This document shows positions 34,770-43,478 of a stretch of 64,000 nt of DNA, piece by piece. Source of the DNA: Rhodospirillales bacterium (GTDB taxonomy: Bacteria; Pseudomonadota; Alphaproteobacteria; Micavibrionales; Micavibrionaceae); the NCBI GenBank assembly GCA_020638365.1, contig JACKIQ010000001.1, forward strand, positions 186,001-250,000, written 5' to 3'. The notes beneath the pieces are model-generated. The model had not been told where the DNA came from. It made no database searches and saw only the letters and a list, made by a program, of their open reading frames with translations. How positions within the stretch are numbered: position 1 is the first letter of the stretch; the number at the start of each line of letters is the position of its first letter. Made by a program: the position numbers and the translations under genes.

Positions 34770-36209
34770 TTACTCGCCTTGCGCAACTGTAAAGCCTTTT
34801 TTGCCATCAAAGGTATAAAGGTTCTCGATCTTTACGAACGGCAACTGAGCCTTCTCCATGTTCGCAAGTTGTTGCAAAACCGTTACGGGAGTCAGGTTCT
34901 GGCCCATGAAACGCAAGCACCAGTGGTCGGAGCAGAAGGTTCCCGGCTGGCCGTTGGGCCAGACCTTAACGCCGCGGTTGGCGATGGTGTTCAACTCCAT
35001 TCCCTTAATGAGGATGGCCTTTATCTTTTCAGCAAGATCCTCGGGACGGCCCTGCCAGTCGAGAAAGATATCCGCGCCGACGAGTTCCTTTTTCTCGGCC
35101 ACGCGGGTCTTGAGCGCGGGTAGAATAAGGCCCTTTCCCGTGCCCTCGCCGTAATCGACAGGACTGAACTTTTCCGGTTTCTTGCCAAGGCGCTCAATGA
35201 CGGCTTTTGCGAAATCAGAGGTGCCAACCTTTTGCGTGCTGAGCTTCGGATCAAAGATATCGCCCGTATGGATGCCGTCCTCGATCGTTTTGTACCAGGC
35301 GTTATGGATTTTAGTAGCGACCGGGTTCTGGCCGATATGGTTGAGCATCAGGATGGAGCCGAGCAGCAGGCCGGAAGGGTTGGCGATCCCCTTGCCCGCG
35401 ATATCGGGGGCGGAGCCGTGGACGGCCTCGAACATGCCGAAATCCGTTCCAATGTTACAGGACCCGCCGAGGCCGACCGATCCGGTGACCTCGACCGCCA
35501 CGTCGGAGATGATATCGCCGTAAAGGTTTTCCGTGACGATGACGTCGAACGCGCTCGGGCGGGCGGCGATACGGGCGGTTCCGATGTCGATGATGTAGAA
35601 TTCCTGCTCGATATCCGGGTATTCCTTGCCGATCTCGTCAAAGACATTATGGAACAGGCCGTCGGCCATCTTCATGATGTTGTCCTTGGCCATGCAGGTT
35701 ACTTTCCTGCGGCCGTTGGCGCGGGCGTATTCAAAGGCGTAGCGCACGATGCGCTCGGAACCGGGGCGGGAAATCAGCTTGATGGACTGGACCACGTCCT
35801 GCGTCTGGCGGTGCTCGATGCCTGCGTACAGATCCTCCTCGTTCTCGCGGATAATGACGAGGTCCATATCGGGGAAGTTGGTTTTAACATAGGGGTGATA
35901 AGCCACGCAGGGGCGGACGTTGGCAAACAGGCCCAACGCCTTGCGCACCGTGACGTTGAGGGACTTGAAGCCTCCGCCCTGCGGCGTTGTGATGGGTGCC
36001 TTGAGGAAGACCCGCGTGCGGTGGAGGGAGTCCCACGCCTTTTCCTCGATGCCGTTCATGATGCCACGCTCATAGACCGTCTTGCCGATCTCGATGTGTT
36101 CTATATCAAGCGCCGCGCCGCCCGCTTCGAGAATTTCCAGCGTTGCATCCATAATCTCCGGGCCGATGCCGTCGCCTCTGGCAACCGTGATGGGGGTTTT
36201 CTTGGACAT
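34770..36209 (-). CDS. icd: NADP-dependent isocitrate dehydrogenase, long (~480 aa) type
   Basis: 479 residues. N-terminal TPITVARGDGIGPEIMDATLEIL; substrate loop KAPITTPQGGGFKSLNVTVRKALGLFANVRPC; RENEEDLYAGIEH; and the signature DIISDVAVEVTGSVGLGGSCNIG...MFEAVHGSAPDIAGKGIANPSG. The extra 150-residue C-terminal domain marks the long form known from Rickettsia and Thermus rather than the 415-residue E. coli form. It makes 2-oxoglutarate in the TCA cycle. It is the last host gene before the phage cluster. Confidence 0.93.
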   Translation of the reverse strand: MSKKTPITVARGDGIGPEIMDATLEILEAGGAALDIEHIEIGKTVYERGIMNGIEEKAWDSLHRTRVFLKAPITTPQGGGFKSLNVTVRKALGLFANVRPCVAYHPYVKTNFPDMDLVIIRENEEDLYAGIEHRQTQDVVQSIKLISRPGSERIVRYAFEYARANGRRKVTCMAKDNIMKMADGLFHNVFDEIGKEYPDIEQEFYIIDIGTARIAARPSAFDVIVTENLYGDIISDVAVEVTGSVGLGGSCNIGTDFGMFEAVHGSAPDIAGKGIANPSGLLLGSILMLNHIGQNPVATKIHNAWYKTIEDGIHTGDIFDPKLSTQKVGTSDFAKAVIERLGKKPEKFSPVDYGEGTGKGLILPALKTRVAEKKELVGADIFLDWQGRPEDLAEKIKAILIKGMELNTIANRGVKVWPNGQPGTFCSDHWCLRFMGQNLTPVTVLQQLANMEKAQLPFVKIENLYTFDGKKGFTVAQGE

Positions 36210-36330
36210 GCGGGGGTCTCCCTGAAAGCGCGGATGGGCGGGGTGCGGAACTCATGATTGCGTACGAACGTACAGGGCCGATCTTAGCGTATTTTGAGGG
36301 GGTTGGCTATAGGGGGCATATAAGACCGCT

Positions 36331-36870
36331 CTATTCCTTCCCTTTCTTTTGCGGATTCCAGAAAATGACCTCGCGTTGCGGGGCGGAGAGGAGTTTATCC
36401 TCGCTGCGCTTATAGACGTAAATGCCCAGAACGGAGAGGCCCACCGCCCAGATCGCGCTCAATGACCCCATCGCGGCCAGAACGACCCCGGCCTTGTCGG
36501 TTTCGAAGACGATAACATAGGCGACCACGAACATCTGCGCCGCCCATGTCAGAGCCATGAGATAGCCGAAGGTGGGGCGCATCCGGCGGACATATTTATC
36601 CTCCGTGGCGACTTCGGCGCGCAGGGACTGGTTGACCTCCGAGATCGCCGTGCGGTATTCCTCGCGTTCCAATTCGGACATACGCTCGGCGTGGCGGTTG
36701 GCCTCGGCGAGCTGTTCGGGGGTGATCGCGCCGGACTTAAGCGCTTCATCCACCCTGTTCAGGGCTTTCGAAGCGGTTTTGGCGGCTTGGTTATCCATTC
36801 CCCCCAGAATCTCGGATAGTACGTCGATCAGCACCGGGACGCCGATTTGCGCGATCAGAGGTGCGGCCAT
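36331..36870 (-). CDS. Three-TM holin of the gene-transfer-agent type
   Basis: 179 residues. An amphipathic helical N-terminal half (DNQAAKTASKALNRVDEALKS, ERMSELEREEYRTAISEVNQSL) is followed by RPTFGYLMALTWAAQMFVVAYVIVF and two more membrane helices, ending YVYKRSEDK. This is the layout of Holin_3TM proteins first named from gene-transfer-agent release. It would open the inner membrane at lysis. Its ribosome site AAGGAG lies inside the last codons of the 51-aa peptide gene, so the two are coupled. Confidence 0.85.
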   Translation of the reverse strand: MAAPLIAQIGVPVLIDVLSEILGGMDNQAAKTASKALNRVDEALKSGAITPEQLAEANRHAERMSELEREEYRTAISEVNQSLRAEVATEDKYVRRMRPTFGYLMALTWAAQMFVVAYVIVFETDKAGVVLAAMGSLSAIWAVGLSVLGIYVYKRSEDKLLSAPQREVIFWNPQKKGKE

Positions 36871-36873
36871 GGC

Positions 36874-37029
36874 TTAGCCCTCCTTCTTGCCAGAGAGTCT
36901 GGCCTTGAGTTTTTGAGCGGCACGTTTGAGCTTCGCGCCGATTTTGGCGAAGACCGCCCTGATTTTTTCCCAGAGAAGCCGGAGGCCGGCCTTGATGTTC
37001 GAGAGCAGGTTTTTAAGTAAGCTTTTCAT
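36874..37029 (-). CDS. 51-aa highly cationic amphipathic peptide in the lysis cassette
   Basis: ATG at 37029 follows GAAGGATGAAATCC. The product has 11 Lys and 4 Arg against 2 Glu (net about +13), in helical repeats such as LLKNLLSNIKAGLRLLWEKI and AKIGAKLKRAAQKLKARL. It sits between endolysin and holin genes, three bases before the holin start. Composition and position resemble disruptins, phage cationic peptides that break the outer membrane at lysis. No spanin pair was clearly identified here, which fits that role (inference). Confidence 0.65.
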   Translation of the reverse strand: MKSLLKNLLSNIKAGLRLLWEKIRAVFAKIGAKLKRAAQKLKARLSGKKEG

Positions 37030-37034
37030 GGATT

Positions 37035-37553
37035 TCATCCTTCAACGAGTTTGTAGAAAATATGGCGGCCGATGGTTTTGATCGGCGTTTGCCCCCTCGC
37101 CCAGTACGGTTCGACGTAATCGGCGTGGTAATGGGTCGCGCCGTTCGTAACATCTTCGAGCGCACCGGCCAGTGCACGGCGGGCGATGCGCAGGGCGGTC
37201 ACGAAGTAGAGGTTTTTTTCATCGACCGCCTGCAGCTTGCGGAACGAGGGATCGGAGCGGTTCCAGCAGGAGAACTGGTAGGGTTTCTGGCAGACCTCGA
37301 TAATCGAGTTTCCCCACCAGAATTTGCCTTTTTTTCTTGCGATCTCCACGCGGTTGAGCACGACGTTGGCGACGGCCTGCATCCCCGCCATTCCTTCGCC
37401 CCGCGCTTCCCCCCAAAGGGTGCGGGCGAGCGTGTCGGCGGCGATGTTATTATAAAATTCATGCATGTCGCGGTCTTTGTCGTCGGGCTCAGCGGGCGAG
37501 CGGGGTCCTTCCGACCGGCCCCCGTTCAGGGGCGTCAGTGTGGGTTTTTTCAT
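37035..37553 (-). CDS. Endolysin of the SleB-like cell-wall hydrolase family
   Basis: 172 residues. After a polar N-terminus comes the Hydrolase_2 (SleB-type) domain: DTLARTLWGEARGEGMAGMQAVANVVLNRV with the catalytic Glu, FSCWNRSDPSF, and GATHYHADYVEPYWARG near the end. It cleaves peptidoglycan glycan strands. There is no signal peptide, so release depends on the holin, whose gene lies two genes downstream. A same-length family is common in alphaproteobacterial phages. Confidence 0.88.
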   Translation of the reverse strand: MKKPTLTPLNGGRSEGPRSPAEPDDKDRDMHEFYNNIAADTLARTLWGEARGEGMAGMQAVANVVLNRVEIARKKGKFWWGNSIIEVCQKPYQFSCWNRSDPSFRKLQAVDEKNLYFVTALRIARRALAGALEDVTNGATHYHADYVEPYWARGQTPIKTIGRHIFYKLVEG

Positions 37554-37577
37554 GATGTCTCCTTGGAGGGTTGGTTA

Positions 37578-37907
37578 TTAATCGCTTCGGGTTTGCGCCC
37601 CGCGCAGGCTTTCTGCTTTCAGAGCGGTGGCGTCGAGCTTGGACTCGATGCGCAGAAGGTGATTGACGAGGCGCGTTTCAAGGGCGCGCAGATCGTGCTG
37701 CGAGGCGTAATTTTTCGCGACCTCCAGCTTGAAGGCGTTGAGGGCTTCGCGGAACTGCTCACTACGGTAATCGAGGGTCAGGCGAAGTCGCGATACGGCC
37801 TGTTCCCCTTCATTGCGGGTTTTCCAGATCAGCCAGAACAATCCGGCCATGGCAGGCAGATCAATGACCGTGATCCACCAGACCAGATCCGGGGTGAGGA
37901 TCGTCAT
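37578..37907 (-). CDS. Signal-anchored coiled-coil phage protein, possible inner spanin
   Basis: 109 residues. One N-terminal membrane helix (VWWITVIDLPAMAGLFWLIWK, residues about 9-29) is followed by an uninterrupted charged coiled coil of 75 residues (SRLRLTLDYRSEQFREALNAF, LRALETRLVNHLLRIESKL). This topology and its place before the endolysin fit an i-spanin-like protein, but no o-spanin lipoprotein overlaps it. Family not recognised. Confidence 0.6.
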   Translation of the reverse strand: MTILTPDLVWWITVIDLPAMAGLFWLIWKTRNEGEQAVSRLRLTLDYRSEQFREALNAFKLEVAKNYASQHDLRALETRLVNHLLRIESKLDATALKAESLRGAQTRSD

Positions 37908-37952
37908 GGGCGTTACTCCGGTTTGCTAAATAAGATGAAATGCAGGGTTGTC

Positions 37953-38243
37953 CTACATGGACAGAAACTTGTAGGCCTCGGCGAAAAAAAACAGGGCGAC
38001 CACACCGACGATGGAAAGGTAAAATCCGAGAAAGGCGCCAATCACGGCACGGTGTTTCAACGGGCGCTTTATGCGCATAAAAAAGACCGCGCCGATGACG
38101 CCGCCCAGAACTATCCCCGATACGACCAGTTCAAGCGAGAGGTTATAGGCCAGGTCAAAGAGAACTTTCGGGTCGAGATTTGCTTCAATGATATCACGGG
38201 CCAAGATTACGCCTTCTCTTGCGACCTGTTCCTTGGATGCCAT
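37953..38243 (-). CDS. Two-TM small phage membrane protein, 96 aa
   Basis: A polar helical N-terminus (EQVAREGVILARDIIEANLD) then two membrane helices (LVVSGIVLGGVIGAVFFM and AVIGAFLGFYLSIVGVVALFFF) with a basic loop RIKRPLKHR. It lies just after the terminase and before the lysis genes. It could be an extra holin or antiholin; no family recognised. Confidence 0.6.
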   Translation of the reverse strand: MASKEQVAREGVILARDIIEANLDPKVLFDLAYNLSLELVVSGIVLGGVIGAVFFMRIKRPLKHRAVIGAFLGFYLSIVGVVALFFFAEAYKFLSM

Positions 38244-38297
38244 AATCCTTCTCCGGTTAAGGCGGTTACCTTACACGACAAATTTCCATCCTTCCAT

Positions 38298-39776
38298 TCA
38301 AACTTTGAAATCTGTTTTCGCCTGTGACTGTCTGGATGTGCGCATCCAGACATGCCCGCCCTTGCGCGGAAAATTCCCGAGACGATCGGGATGCAACAAC
38401 ATAGCCCCCGCCGCAGCGTCCAGCCCGTCGTCCTGACCATTTACTCCGGGTCGCCATTCGCGCATCTCCAGCATGAACGGCGTGCGGGTGACGTTGACGT
38501 GCGCGTGCAGACGCCTAGCTGCGAGCAACGCATCGAAGGCTTCCAGGATACGCAGGTCTTTGGCACGGGTTGAACTGACTTCTCTTACACTGCACGGCAC
38601 GCTCGCGCGGCTCATCTCCTTGCGCAGAATGTTGGGCAGAAAGCGCCCGATGCCGTTGATCTCCACCGTTAGCGATGGCAGGTAGTGAATTTTTGCAAGT
38701 GTAGCGATGATGCGGCATTGCTCCGTCGCTTCATCGAGCGCCAACTTTTCCGGGAGCGTGATATATTCCATATGGTTCAGGTATAGTTCGCCTTCCGCAT
38801 CGGCGAAGACGACCGCTAGAACGCTTCTGTCTCCGCCTGATTTTCCAAGAGCCGGGTCCCACCACGCGCTGGCCGCGACCATTTTCTTCGGCCCGATGAA
38901 CAGCGCGCCGAGTTCACTTGTGTAGTCGAGTTCGTGGTCGTAAATACTCAGGGATGACGGGTCGAGGCGCCCTTCCGCGCTGTTGACCGGGCGCAGCATC
39001 ATCTGGGATTCAAACTTGTTCGGGCCGGTGCTGATTTTCAGGCGCTCGATATCCTCTGCGGTAAACCGCTCGGGCCAGACGGAGTTTCCGTTTTCGTCGA
39101 GGACGGGCAGGACAAGGCGCGTGAAGCCGTGCAGAAACTCCTTCTCCTCGCCCTGCTCTGCTCTGGGCGTGTGCGCGTAGATCGAATAATAATGATGCGG
39201 CGTACCGAGATAAAGCTGCGTTCCGCCGGGGGAGAGCACGTACGCCATCTCCGCCAGCCTTGCGCGGAGCGTTTCGCGTTTTTCAGCGGTCTCGCAGGTC
39301 GCGGGCACTTCCACATCGTCGCAGATCACCACGTCCGCGCGGCTGCCCGTAATATTACCGCCCAAGCCGCCCGCAAGCATGGAGGGATCGCGCAGTTCCT
39401 TATTTCTGTTCACCGTGAAGCGGTCGGAGGCCCATTGATCGGGGCCGGCGGGTTTAAGATGCGCGGTCAGCGGGTGACGCTCAATGATGCGCCTGACATT
39501 CCGCACCATCTTTTTCGCCAGGCTCTGGTCGGCTGCTAAAACAAGGATACGCAAATCCGGATTGCGATACAAAAGCCACGATGCGAAAATTCCGGCCACG
39601 GTGCTTTTTCCCGCGCTGCGGAAGGCCATCAGCAGAAGACGCGTCTCCCCCTTCTCCCAGTTTTTCTGAAGGAAGTCCGCCATGCGCAGATGAAGCCTTG
39701 GAGTCCTTTGCCCCTGCCTCTGGTTCCAGAGAACCAGAAATAGCGGAAAATCCACATGAGGAAGACATGCGTTCAT
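38298..39776 (-). CDS. terL: Phage large terminase (TerL), T7 gp19-like
   Basis: 492 residues from ATG 39776, chosen because AAAAGGATTCGT precedes it; a 45-residue upstream extension is unlike the family. ATPase: Walker A AFRSAGKST (51-59), Walker B VVICDDVEV (149-157), motif III LYLGTPHH. The nuclease part shows SAWWDPALGKSGGDRSVLAVV (first Asp) and GQDDGLDAAAGAML near the end. It packages DNA into the prohead. The family predicts headful or concatemer cutting; the packaging mode is not visible. Confidence 0.93.
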   Translation of the reverse strand: MNACLPHVDFPLFLVLWNQRQGQRTPRLHLRMADFLQKNWEKGETRLLLMAFRSAGKSTVAGIFASWLLYRNPDLRILVLAADQSLAKKMVRNVRRIIERHPLTAHLKPAGPDQWASDRFTVNRNKELRDPSMLAGGLGGNITGSRADVVICDDVEVPATCETAEKRETLRARLAEMAYVLSPGGTQLYLGTPHHYYSIYAHTPRAEQGEEKEFLHGFTRLVLPVLDENGNSVWPERFTAEDIERLKISTGPNKFESQMMLRPVNSAEGRLDPSSLSIYDHELDYTSELGALFIGPKKMVAASAWWDPALGKSGGDRSVLAVVFADAEGELYLNHMEYITLPEKLALDEATEQCRIIATLAKIHYLPSLTVEINGIGRFLPNILRKEMSRASVPCSVREVSSTRAKDLRILEAFDALLAARRLHAHVNVTRTPFMLEMREWRPGVNGQDDGLDAAAGAMLLHPDRLGNFPRKGGHVWMRTSRQSQAKTDFKV

Positions 39777-39819
39777 ACGAATCCTTTTGGGGTTTAAAAA
39801 ATGAACAATGAAACAGGCA

Positions 39820-39844
39820 TAAAAAAACGCCCTGATAGGGCGTT
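39820..39844 (-). terminator. Intrinsic terminator between the OmpA-like gene and terL
   Basis: Read on the minus strand: AACGCCCT / AGGGCGTT stem (39826-39844), 3-base loop, then seven T (39826-39820). It separates the accessory gene 39868-40515 from the terminase. Confidence 0.85.
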
Positions 39845-39867
39845 GCATTCCTGGCGGACTTAGTTTT

Positions 39868-40515
39868 TTAAACTTCGTGGCCGGGGGCGCAGACTTCGAG
39901 ATCGACGGCACGCTTATCGTACCGTGTGTTTAGATTATGCAGCACGATGCGATCTTCGGGTACGCCTGCCTCCATCAGCTTGCCCTTGATATAATCAAGA
40001 CGGCCATTGACGATTTCAAAATTATTGCGTAGGTGGCGTTCCTGAAGTTTGTTGAAATCCTTCGGCGGTTTTAGACCTGAGCGCAAACCGAGTTGATCAT
40101 CGAGATCGTAGGTCGCGTGACCGGAGAGAATGAAGGTGACGTTGGGGTCCTCAATAATTTCCGGCGGGATTGATCTGAAGAATCCGGTGTTGTTATCCGT
40201 CGTTGTTTTATTGTAGTCAAAACTGAAATGTACAATTTTCTGGTCTACGCCTTCTCTCCATATATCTTTATATGAAGCCAGTTGCACCCCCTCCATCGCT
40301 CTTTCGAACGGATCGAAGAACACGTCTTCTTCGTATTCGGGGTTGCGGCAAAACATTTCGTTTGCATGCAAGTCTGAGAGGAATTGGCTTCCGTCACCGG
40401 ACTGCCAGTATTGATGGATTGCCGAAGCCGTCAACAAGGTGCCAAAAATCACCGCCGGCACTTTGAGTGACGCGGGTTGCCTGTATTTTTCCTCTTTAAT
40501 GCGGATCGGCTTCAT
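39868..40515 (-). CDS. OmpA-like domain protein, signal-anchored, accessory gene in the phage cluster
   Basis: 215 residues. One N-terminal hydrophobic segment (VPAVIFGTLLTASAIHQYW) is followed by an OmpA-type pattern: KIVHFSFDYNKTT, PNVTFILSGHATYD, RNNFEIVNGRLDYIKGKLMEAGVPEDRIVL and KRAVDLEVC. The domain normally binds peptidoglycan; the classic NRRVEI end is altered to KRAVDLEV. The gene is AT-rich compared with phage genes, has its own terminator, and lies between the tail fibre and terminase units, which is typical of a moron. Confidence 0.65.
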   Translation of the reverse strand: MKPIRIKEEKYRQPASLKVPAVIFGTLLTASAIHQYWQSGDGSQFLSDLHANEMFCRNPEYEEDVFFDPFERAMEGVQLASYKDIWREGVDQKIVHFSFDYNKTTTDNNTGFFRSIPPEIIEDPNVTFILSGHATYDLDDQLGLRSGLKPPKDFNKLQERHLRNNFEIVNGRLDYIKGKLMEAGVPEDRIVLHNLNTRYDKRAVDLEVCAPGHEV

Positions 40516-40584
40516 TCAAATCTTTAAAATTATATATTTTACTGGTTTTACAGAATAACACGGTTTTTTTACTCCGTGCCAGCT

Positions 40585-40926
40585 TCAATCCCCATTCCCC
40601 GCCCGACCCCGGTCCAGCTCCTTTTCAGCGCTCTGAATCAAGCCTGCCAGCAGGTTTCTGGAAACTTCATCTTCAATTTCAGGGTCGGGCAGATCGGCCC
40701 ATTTTGCGAGGTCGATGAGAAGCTGGATATGCGCCAGAGCAACCTTGCAGGCGTCGTGATGGGCCTTAAAAGTTTTTGCCTTGTCGTCTTTCTTCAGCGT
40801 TTCCTCCGTGTCGGGGGCGGTGGCCTGCTCTTCTGCAAATTCGTGGTAGGACAGAATGGCCGTTTCAAGCGCGTGCGGCAGGAATTTCGCGATGCGTTCG
40901 CGCATCCCGGATTCAAGTGTGGGCAT
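40585..40926 (-). CDS. Small helical phage protein, possible small terminase
   Basis: 113 residues from ATG 40926, which follows AAGGAGAACTG; a seven-codon longer form has no ribosome site. Mainly helical and acidic (MRERIAKFLPHALETAILSYHEF, FKAHHDACKVALAHIQLLIDLAKW). Lying directly before terL across an inserted gene, it is positioned where a small terminase is often found, but no DNA-binding motif was recognised. Confidence 0.6.
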   Translation of the reverse strand: MPTLESGMRERIAKFLPHALETAILSYHEFAEEQATAPDTEETLKKDDKAKTFKAHHDACKVALAHIQLLIDLAKWADLPDPEIEDEVSRNLLAGLIQSAEKELDRGRAGNGD

Positions 40927-40954
40927 CAGTTCTCCTTGATGGCTCATTGTGAAA

Positions 40955-42979
40955 TTACAAATGCTTGCTGACGATGAACCACTGGCCGCCGTCGGAGACC
41001 ACGGTGATCGCGCTGTACTGGCTGGCGAGCGGCTGCGCGGAATTATCTGGGCCTGAGCCGCCCTGCTCCGTCACGGTAATCGCGTTTGCCGACACATCGG
41101 TTTTCTTGAGCGTGATCGTGCGGCCGATCGCTTCGGCGGCGTTGGCGGGGGGAAGCCGCGCGGTCATCGTTCCGCTGAAGGCCGAGAGCAGGTACGTGTC
41201 CACGGCCATGTCGATGTCGTATATCCCTGTCCCGTCGAAAAAGCGCGTGTTGCCCGGCGAGCGGTTGGAGGCGATGACGAACCACTCCGCACCGTTGGAC
41301 ATCATCATCGCGTAATCGTTTTCCGCGCCGAGAAATACGCTCGATCCGTCCGGCCCGTTACCGGAATCTTCAGTGATCGTAATGACGTTTTTGGAGGAGT
41401 CTATTTTCTTGACCACCATCATCACGCCCACGGCATCGCCCGCATTGGGCAATTCCACCGTCAGCGCGCCGCCGAAGGATGAGACTAGGTGCACGGAGTG
41501 CGAGAGGTCGAGCGATACGGCGCCGCTTGAATCGATAAATTCCGTATCGAAGCGCTGCAGCGTGGCGTTCATATCCGTGACCGTCGTGCGCTGCAGGCGG
41601 TTCTTGTGCGGGAAGCCGGCGTTATAGGCTGTGTATTCTCCCCCTGATAAATCCCAGATCGCCGAGCCATCGCTGGCGGAGAGAAGGTTATAAACCGCCG
41701 TTTCGATGGAGCCGCTTTCGAGCTTGATATTCGGGACGAGGTTGTTGCTTTCAGCGTAGGGATTGATGAGCAAAGTCTTGTTGGAATTCGCGCCAATGAT
41801 AAAGCAACCCTGCGCCGTGCCCTTCACGTTCGCTTCGCAGTCGATGAAGGCGTTGTTGAAGGAGCCGTGTTCGATGTAAAAGCCCGCGCCGGAAATATCG
41901 GCGCCGAGCGAGTAAGCGCGGCAAGCGTAAAACTTATTCGCGTTGGGCGTGTCGCCAGCGCCTGATTTTGTCAGGTGAAATCCGTTTACGCTTGGTTGTT
42001 CCACCAGCACACGAGAAAAATTGTTCCAGTAGCACGGAAAGTTTGTGTCGTTGTATCCGTCCAACTGCACGCCGGTTTTCGGGGCGACGATGGTGATATC
42101 GCTTACAGATGTCTGCACCACGGGACGGGTGAGGCCGAAAAGTTTTATCCCGATGTTCCCGCCTTCGATGCGAAAGTCTGAAAGGGTTGCGTAATCCTCC
42201 ACGATCTCGATCACGTTGAACGTATCCGCGTTGGCCTTGATGACGGATTTCTGGCCTGCGCCTAACAAGCTCTGGCGGGCGGTCAGGCGGATGGTCGCCG
42301 TGGTCAGATATTCGCCTTCGGGAAGGAAGACAGAGTCGGCGGCGGCTAGCGCGTTGATGATCGCGTTCGTATCGTCGGTCAGGCCGTCTCCAATGGCGCC
42401 GAAATCCTTTACGCTGATGAGGTCGGAGAATTTATCGTGGCTGGTGCGCGTGGCGGCTCCTGCTCCGCTAGGCGTAAAATTCGGAGAAGCCATGGATCCT
42501 TCGAGCGATACCGCTACCGGATCGCCGCTAGCGTCAAAGCCCAGAGCCTTGTTCGAGCGCACGGCGCGGTCGGGCAAAACCACTTCCGCAGGCGTTTCGT
42601 GATCGCCATAGCGGAGCATCGTGTCGTTCTCGCGGTTGACCTGCTGGATCGCGGCGATCAGGTAATCGAGTTCGGTATTGATGGACTGCGCGGAAAAATC
42701 TCCGCCTTCGAGATAATCCGTCACGCGCTCAATGGGCAATTCGCGGGCGAGCGTTATGATCGTATTTATGGCGGGGGCGGTATCGAAGGTCACGCTGCCG
42801 CCCAGCGTTTCCCCTGCTCCCTCTATTGTGTACCCGCTGGCCTGTTTCGCGCCGTTCAGATAGACGGCCAGATCCTCGCTGGCGAAAATCGGGAAGGGAT
42901 ATTCAAATTCCGTTTGCGTGCCGTTAGCGACATAGCGCACGAGCGGTGTTACGTCGGGCATCTTGATATGCTCGGTCAT
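40955..42979 (-). CDS. Tail fibre/tailspike with T7-type N-terminus, beta-helix and duplicated C-terminal domain
   Basis: 674 residues from ATG 42979 (GGAGAAAACC upstream). The first 150 residues match the T7 gp17-type attachment domain (VRYVANGTQTEFEYPFPIFASEDLAVYLNG, RELPIERVTDY). ISVKDFGAIGDGLTDDTNAI (about 190) opens a pectate-lyase-like right-handed beta-helix. The last 160 residues are two copies of one ~75-residue beta domain (LVSSFGGALTVELPNAGDA... and LLSAFSGTMTARLPPANAA..., each with KK.D.S.N.ITVTE.G.GPD and a final G..WF.(I/V)). It recognises the host surface. Confidence 0.88.
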   Translation of the reverse strand: MTEHIKMPDVTPLVRYVANGTQTEFEYPFPIFASEDLAVYLNGAKQASGYTIEGAGETLGGSVTFDTAPAINTIITLARELPIERVTDYLEGGDFSAQSINTELDYLIAAIQQVNRENDTMLRYGDHETPAEVVLPDRAVRSNKALGFDASGDPVAVSLEGSMASPNFTPSGAGAATRTSHDKFSDLISVKDFGAIGDGLTDDTNAIINALAAADSVFLPEGEYLTTATIRLTARQSLLGAGQKSVIKANADTFNVIEIVEDYATLSDFRIEGGNIGIKLFGLTRPVVQTSVSDITIVAPKTGVQLDGYNDTNFPCYWNNFSRVLVEQPSVNGFHLTKSGAGDTPNANKFYACRAYSLGADISGAGFYIEHGSFNNAFIDCEANVKGTAQGCFIIGANSNKTLLINPYAESNNLVPNIKLESGSIETAVYNLLSASDGSAIWDLSGGEYTAYNAGFPHKNRLQRTTVTDMNATLQRFDTEFIDSSGAVSLDLSHSVHLVSSFGGALTVELPNAGDAVGVMMVVKKIDSSKNVITITEDSGNGPDGSSVFLGAENDYAMMMSNGAEWFVIASNRSPGNTRFFDGTGIYDIDMAVDTYLLSAFSGTMTARLPPANAAEAIGRTITLKKTDVSANAITVTEQGGSGPDNSAQPLASQYSAITVVSDGGQWFIVSKHL

Positions 42980-43006
42980 GGTTTTCTCCAAAGTTTTCAG
43001 GACAAT

Positions 43007-43029
43007 AAAAAACCGCGCTCACGGCGCGG
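43007..43029 (-). terminator. Intrinsic terminator before the tail fibre gene
   Basis: On the minus strand CCGCGC / GCGCGG stem (43013-43029), 5-base loop, followed by six T (43012-43007). It ends the paralogue-pair unit upstream of the tail fibre. Confidence 0.8.
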
Positions 43030-43058
43030 CGGCTTAACGGGGAATATTACTCGTGGCG

Positions 43059-43478
43059 CTAGTTCAGTTCCTGCCTGTAAAGAATCGCACCGGATACGCG
43101 ACGGTCTTCGCGCTGTTCAGGCGTTTCGGAGGCAACCTCCAAACAACGGTCCATGACATAGTCCGCGGCCTCCTTATCACAAAGGGCGTAGGAAAAACGA
43201 TCTCCGCACAAACGCTCCACGAGTTTCAATGATTTTTCGTCGCCCTGAAGCACGGCGGTATTCCCGTCACAGAAGACCACCTCCGCCTCCAGTTTTTCGA
43301 CAGTCTCTTCTATCAAGTAATTGAAGGCCTCTTCCGAAAGGCCGCTGTAGGCGTTGATCGGCTCTCCGGCTATCGTTTCAGAATAAGCAAAATTCGTAAC
43401 CACCAGAAACCCGTTACGGTCAGGGAAGATAATCTCACTGTTCATTAGATCGCTCAGGGTTTTGATCATCCCGCCCAT
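43059..43478 (-). CDS. 139-aa accessory protein, paralogue of the gene at 43616
   Basis: GGAGAC lies 10 bases before the start. The C-terminal two-thirds align with the 135-aa neighbour: SGLSEEAFNYLIEE, EVVFCDGNTAVLQGD, GDRFSYALCDKEAADYVMDR. The conserved cores are GxSE-AF, a beta strand pair, and RFSY-x4-D-K-x-AADYV. No family recognised. Together with its neighbour it lies between a promoter (44084) and a terminator (43007), immediately upstream of the tail fibre, and may be a small assembly factor or an accessory (moron) gene. Confidence 0.65.
   Translation of the reverse strand: MGGMIKTLSDLMNSEIIFPDRNGFLVVTNFAYSETIAGEPINAYSGLSEEAFNYLIEETVEKLEAEVVFCDGNTAVLQGDEKSLKLVERLCGDRFSYALCDKEAADYVMDRCLEVASETPEQREDRRVSGAILYRQELN

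Noticed and set aside
35232..36257. 341-codon open frame on the plus strand
   Set aside because: Antisense to icd; same shadow effect as for acnA.
36210..36330. Phage attachment site next to icd
   Set aside because: No tRNA and no direct repeat matching the right side near 54.9-58.0 kb could be found by eye.
37062..38327. 421-codon open frame on the plus strand
   Set aside because: Runs across the endolysin, coiled-coil and membrane protein genes on the other strand, all with better starts and motifs.
40955..43478. Diversity-generating retroelement acting on the tail fibre, as in Bordetella BPP-1
   Set aside because: No reverse transcriptase and no template/variable repeat pair was seen in the window.
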